Of a stretch of 64,000 nt of DNA, positions 60,626 to 64,000 are shown one piece after another. Position 1 is the stretch's first letter, and the number at the start of each line of letters is the position of its first letter. The translations under genes and the position numbers were made by a program. A model generated the notes under the pieces. It was not told where the DNA came from, did no database searches, and worked only from the letters and a program-made list of their open reading frames with translations. The DNA comes from Oasisia sp. SBJ-2009 (Eukaryota > Annelida > Polychaeta > Sabellida > Siboglinidae): positions 6,465,313 through 6,529,312 of the forward strand of contig OZ024856.1 in assembly GCA_964017155.1 (NCBI GenBank), written 5' to 3'.

Positions 60626-64000
<3,375 letters not shown>

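Overview
This window is eukaryotic, intron-rich and repeat-dense, and almost certainly from an invertebrate animal. Genes are split into short exons with GT-AG borders. Non-LTR retrotransposon (LINE) fragments of several clades, THAP-domain fragments, hAT-type elements, long-TIR MITEs and very long simple repeats fill the space between them. The species cannot be named from the sequence. Most of the long open frames are artefacts of tandem repeats.

The clearest real genes are two Mx/dynamin-like large GTPases. Gene A lies on the minus strand (start codon 29333, stop 19459). It has twelve coding exons for about 639 residues: GTPase domain with all signature motifs, stalk and C-terminal GED helix. 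Gene B lies on the plus strand (start 60626) and leaves the window inside its third coding exon. The two share exon borders, phases, nearly identical protein (6 differences in 139 visible residues) and alignable introns. They therefore form a recent inverted, divergently transcribed (head-to-head) duplication about 31 kb apart. Mx proteins are membrane-associated, self-assembling GTPases, in vertebrates mostly antiviral; that role here is inferred by homology only.

Layout. 0-5 kb: L1/Tx1-like LINE scrap, a dispersed repeat, a complete 2.3-kb hAT-like element (8-bp target duplication, TIR-derived minisatellite), a degenerate THAP fragment. 5-11 kb: a 473-bp long-TIR MITE, a possible two-exon small gene, an inverted second copy of the dispersed repeat, a decayed LINE with ORF1- and RT-like parts. 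11-16 kb: three tandem copies of an unnamed element, the third interrupted by a decayed multi-exon gene of another multicopy family. 16-19.4 kb: TA-rich hairpins, simple repeats, RTE-like scrap. 19.4-29.4 kb: Mx gene A, with a CR1-like LINE and a MITE in its 3' flank/last intron and large GGAC-type arrays in introns 2 and 3. 30-34 kb: few recognisable genes; one copy of a 147-nt coding-like exon. 34-37 kb: THAP protein with one frameshift. 38-42 kb: amplified 5' region and exon of a small basic protein (weakly RBIS-like) in tandem units. 42-46 kb: L2/CR1-like LINE and another LINE tail. 46-47.5 kb: microsatellite cluster between inverted copies of that 5' region, then the best copy of the exon. 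48-51 kb: nothing clear. 50.9-52.2 kb: second hAT-like element with GAGTACGAGTA-rich ends. 53.7-58.7 kb: a 5-kb TIR-bounded insertion whose empty site survives in an adjacent tandem copy. 60.6-64 kb: Mx gene B with a 236-copy perfect hexamer array in intron 2.

Most of the sequence between the Mx genes is mobile-element debris and segmental duplication. This fits a young, unstable immune-gene neighbourhood. No tRNA, rRNA or CRISPR was found.
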